NCBI GenBank assembly: GCA_964512145.1
Contig: CAZEIM010000038.1
Coordinates: 1 to 26,098 of the forward strand
Source of the DNA: CAYOHR01 sp964512145
Lineage (GTDB): Bacteria > Bacteroidota > Bacteroidia > Flavobacteriales_G > JALEGO01
Length of the DNA stretch: 26,098 nucleotides
Direction: 5' to 3'
Shown here: positions 24,576 to 26,098 of the stretch, piece after piece
Layout: every line of letters starts with the position of its first letter
Position numbering within the stretch: the stretch's first letter is position 1
Program-made: the position numbers and the translations under genes
Notes under the pieces: generated by a model
The model's database searches: none
What the model saw: the letters and a program-made list of their open reading frames with translations, nothing else
Told to the model about the DNA's origin: nothing

Positions 24576-25517
24576 TTAAACCGGAGAAATAATTTTTTCA
24601 GGGTATCCTAAATGTTTGTTTGGTAATAAAGGGTTAATATTATCCAAAATGCTTTTTTGTAAAAGACTTAGTGTTTTATTTTTAACAAAGTTTTTATGTA
24701 CCACTAAACCAATGGTTCTGTAAGGTATAGGATTTGAAAATGATTGAACCTTTTTTTCATCCTTCTTTGAAAAATCAAGGGTAGATAAATATGGAAGTAA
24801 GGTAACCGCCTCATTATTTTTCACAAAACGAAGTAAGCTATCTATTGACCCTGCTTTGAATTCAAAATTTAAGCTCTTAGGGCGCCTTTTTGAACGGATT
24901 TCACAAATTTTAATCACTTGAGTTCTTAAACAATGCCCCTCTTCCATAACACACAATCTAGTAATATCTATATCATTTATTGATATGTTTTTGCAATGCT
25001 TAGCCTTTGTGTCAAAATAAACAAAAGGTTCGTGATATAAAACAATTTCTTGTAAGCTTTTATCCTGTATTGGAACCGAAAGAATACCTACATCTAACTC
25101 GCGAGATTTTAATTTGTGAATAATCTCATGAGTGGTTAACTCGTTTACTTGAATATTAATTTTTGGAACGCTTTTAGCAAATCGATCTAAAAATATAGGC
25201 AACAAAAAAGGAGCTACGGTTGGAATTACAGATATTGTTAAATTTCCCGACACTTCGCCTTTTATCTCTTTGGTTAACTCAGTTAATTGCTCAATCTCTT
25301 TTAATATTATATTTATCTGTTCAATTAACACTTGCCCCTCTAAGGTTATTTCCACTGGCTTTTTGCTTCGATCAAACACCTTAAACCCAATTTCTTCTTC
25401 AAATTTTGAAATCATAGTGCTTAATGTTGACTGTGTTACAAAACATTGTTGAGCCGCTGTTTCAAAGTGCCTTGCTTGAGCTACTGCTAGTATGTATTTA
25501 AATTGTTGTATATTCAT
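24576..25517 (-). CDS. oxyR: Hydrogen peroxide-sensing LysR-type regulator OxyR
   Basis: A 313-residue LysR-type regulator. The winged helix-turn-helix fills residues 1-~60 ('FETAAQQCFVTQSTLSTMI'), and the linker helix and effector domain follow. 'EEGHCLRTQVIKIC' holds C196 and C205, nine residues apart, as the peroxide-sensing pair C199/C208 of E. coli OxyR. 'AVTLLPYLS' follows, also typical. The redox switch thus looks intact. It is divergent from katG with 89 bases between the two ATGs, an arrangement that fits direct control of the catalase-peroxidase, and it may autoregulate from the same region. Confidence 0.94.
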   Translation of the reverse strand: MNIQQFKYILAVAQARHFETAAQQCFVTQSTLSTMISKFEEEIGFKVFDRSKKPVEITLEGQVLIEQINIILKEIEQLTELTKEIKGEVSGNLTISVIPTVAPFLLPIFLDRFAKSVPKINIQVNELTTHEIIHKLKSRELDVGILSVPIQDKSLQEIVLYHEPFVYFDTKAKHCKNISINDIDITRLCVMEEGHCLRTQVIKICEIRSKRRPKSLNFEFKAGSIDSLLRFVKNNEAVTLLPYLSTLDFSKKDEKKVQSFSNPIPYRTIGLVVHKNFVKNKTLSLLQKSILDNINPLLPNKHLGYPEKIISPV

Positions 25518-25525
25518 CTATTTCA

Positions 25526-25541
25526 TCAATAATATTATTGA
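25526..25541. promoter_or_regulatory. 16-bp palindrome between oxyR and katG
   Basis: TCAATAATATTATTGA is perfectly self-complementary and starts 9 bases from the oxyR ATG, within the shared 89-base divergent region. It is a candidate OxyR binding site, but it does not clearly match the ATAG-type OxyR half-sites, and AT-rich DNA gives such palindromes easily. Confidence 0.35.
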
Positions 25542-25606
25542 AAATATCGTTTATGTAAATATACAATATTTTGAGTTTATGATGTATTATTGCTAAAAAT
25601 AAGCCT

Positions 25607-26098
25607 ATGAAAAAAATTGCGTTCATTTTAAGTCTATTTACTGTTAACACATTATTATCACAAACTGCTATGAATAACGAAAGCAAATGTCCTTTTCATG
25701 CCGGAGGAGGAAATACCGAAAAAAGCGCTACTACTGACATGCAAAGTACTACCAATACTCCCAAAACAAACAACGAGGGTATGGCAGATAAAACCAGCAA
25801 TAAAGATTGGTGGCCAAACCAGTTAGATTTAACCATACTTAGGCAAAACACGAACAAGTCAAACCCGATGGGAGAAAACTTTAGCTACACCAAAGAATTT
25901 AATAGCTTAGATTATTTTCAATTAAAAAAAGATATTCAGCAAATATTAACTCAATCGCAAGATTGGTGGCCGGCAGATTTTGGACATTATGGTCCGCTAT
26001 TTATTAGAATGGCATGGCATAGTGCCGGAACATATCGTACCGGAGACGGACGAGGAGGAGCTAGAGCCGGACAACAACGTTTTGCTCCTTTAAACAGT
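25607..26098 (+). CDS. katG: Catalase-peroxidase, 5' part (runs off the window)
   Basis: Haem enzyme degrading hydrogen peroxide. Only the first 164 residues are inside the window, with no stop codon. The recognised parts are 'KCPFH', 'DWWPNQLDLTILRQN', 'DWWPADFGHYGPLFIRMAW' and 'HSAGTYRTGDGRGG', which contain the distal Arg-Trp-His catalytic triad. From the first ATG the protein has a convincing signal peptide (MKKIAFILSLFTVNTLLSQ), implying export. An internal ATG (codon 22, MNNESKCPFH) would give the usual cytoplasmic form, so both starts are conceivable. Divergent from oxyR, its probable regulator. Confidence 0.95.
   Translation, partial: MKKIAFILSLFTVNTLLSQTAMNNESKCPFHAGGGNTEKSATTDMQSTTNTPKTNNEGMADKTSNKDWWPNQLDLTILRQNTNKSNPMGENFSYTKEFNSLDYFQLKKDIQQILTQSQDWWPADFGHYGPLFIRMAWHSAGTYRTGDGRGGARAGQQRFAPLNS

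Noticed and set aside
25498..25686. Small minus-strand reading frame of 62 residues opposite the start of katG
   Set aside because: It overlaps the oxyR start, the divergent promoter region and the katG signal peptide, and has no recognisable features.

Overview
The window looks like a chromosomal segment of a Bacteroidota bacterium. The DNA is AT-rich, several genes carry the phylum-type promoter element TAnnTTTG just before the start codon, LeuRS has the long leucine-specific insertion usual in this phylum, and the second-copy LpxD sits directly behind efp. O-antigen type genes and LpxD point to a Gram-negative envelope. I cannot name the family or genus. A 28-base run of N shows that this is a scaffolded assembly. 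No rRNA, tRNA, CRISPR array or insertion sequence was seen.

Left part (1-7960). A noncoding stretch holding a large nested inverted repeat precedes an exported S41-type peptidase. Facing it are leuS and pyk on the minus strand. On the plus strand follow a small basic exported protein that appears frameshifted, a LytTR response regulator without a visible kinase partner, and an endonuclease III whose iron-sulfur cysteines do not follow the classical pattern.

Middle part (7961-16797). A FecA-like TonB-dependent receptor has a perfect inverted repeat in its upstream region. Then comes the run efp - lpxD paralogue - SpoIIE/PP2C-type phosphatase. Facing these on the minus strand is a two-gene polysaccharide unit (Wzz-like chain-length protein, then a Wzy/WaaL-like polymerase or ligase). 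xth stands alone on the plus strand.

The most interesting region (16798-23122) is a tightly packed six-gene minus-strand operon. In transcription order it encodes a NupC-type nucleoside transporter, a small protein resembling the N-terminal part of long-chain alcohol oxidases, a GMC flavin oxidoreductase, a HAD phosphatase, a signal-peptide-bearing sphingomyelinase-C-like phosphodiesterase and a neutral-ceramidase-like amidohydrolase. Taken together it reads as a pathway for taking apart sphingolipids, possibly from eukaryotic membranes: headgroup removal, amide cleavage, then phosphate removal and long-chain alcohol oxidation. The order of steps and the substrates are inference.

The right end (23123-26098) holds a Fic-family gene with glutamine in place of the catalytic histidine. 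Four AGCT boxes spaced exactly 22 bp apart lie upstream of it, and a 37-bp imperfect direct repeat flanks the gene and its control region, so it may be a discrete inserted unit. It lies between nupC and an oxyR gene that is divergent from a truncated (window edge) katG carrying a predicted signal peptide.
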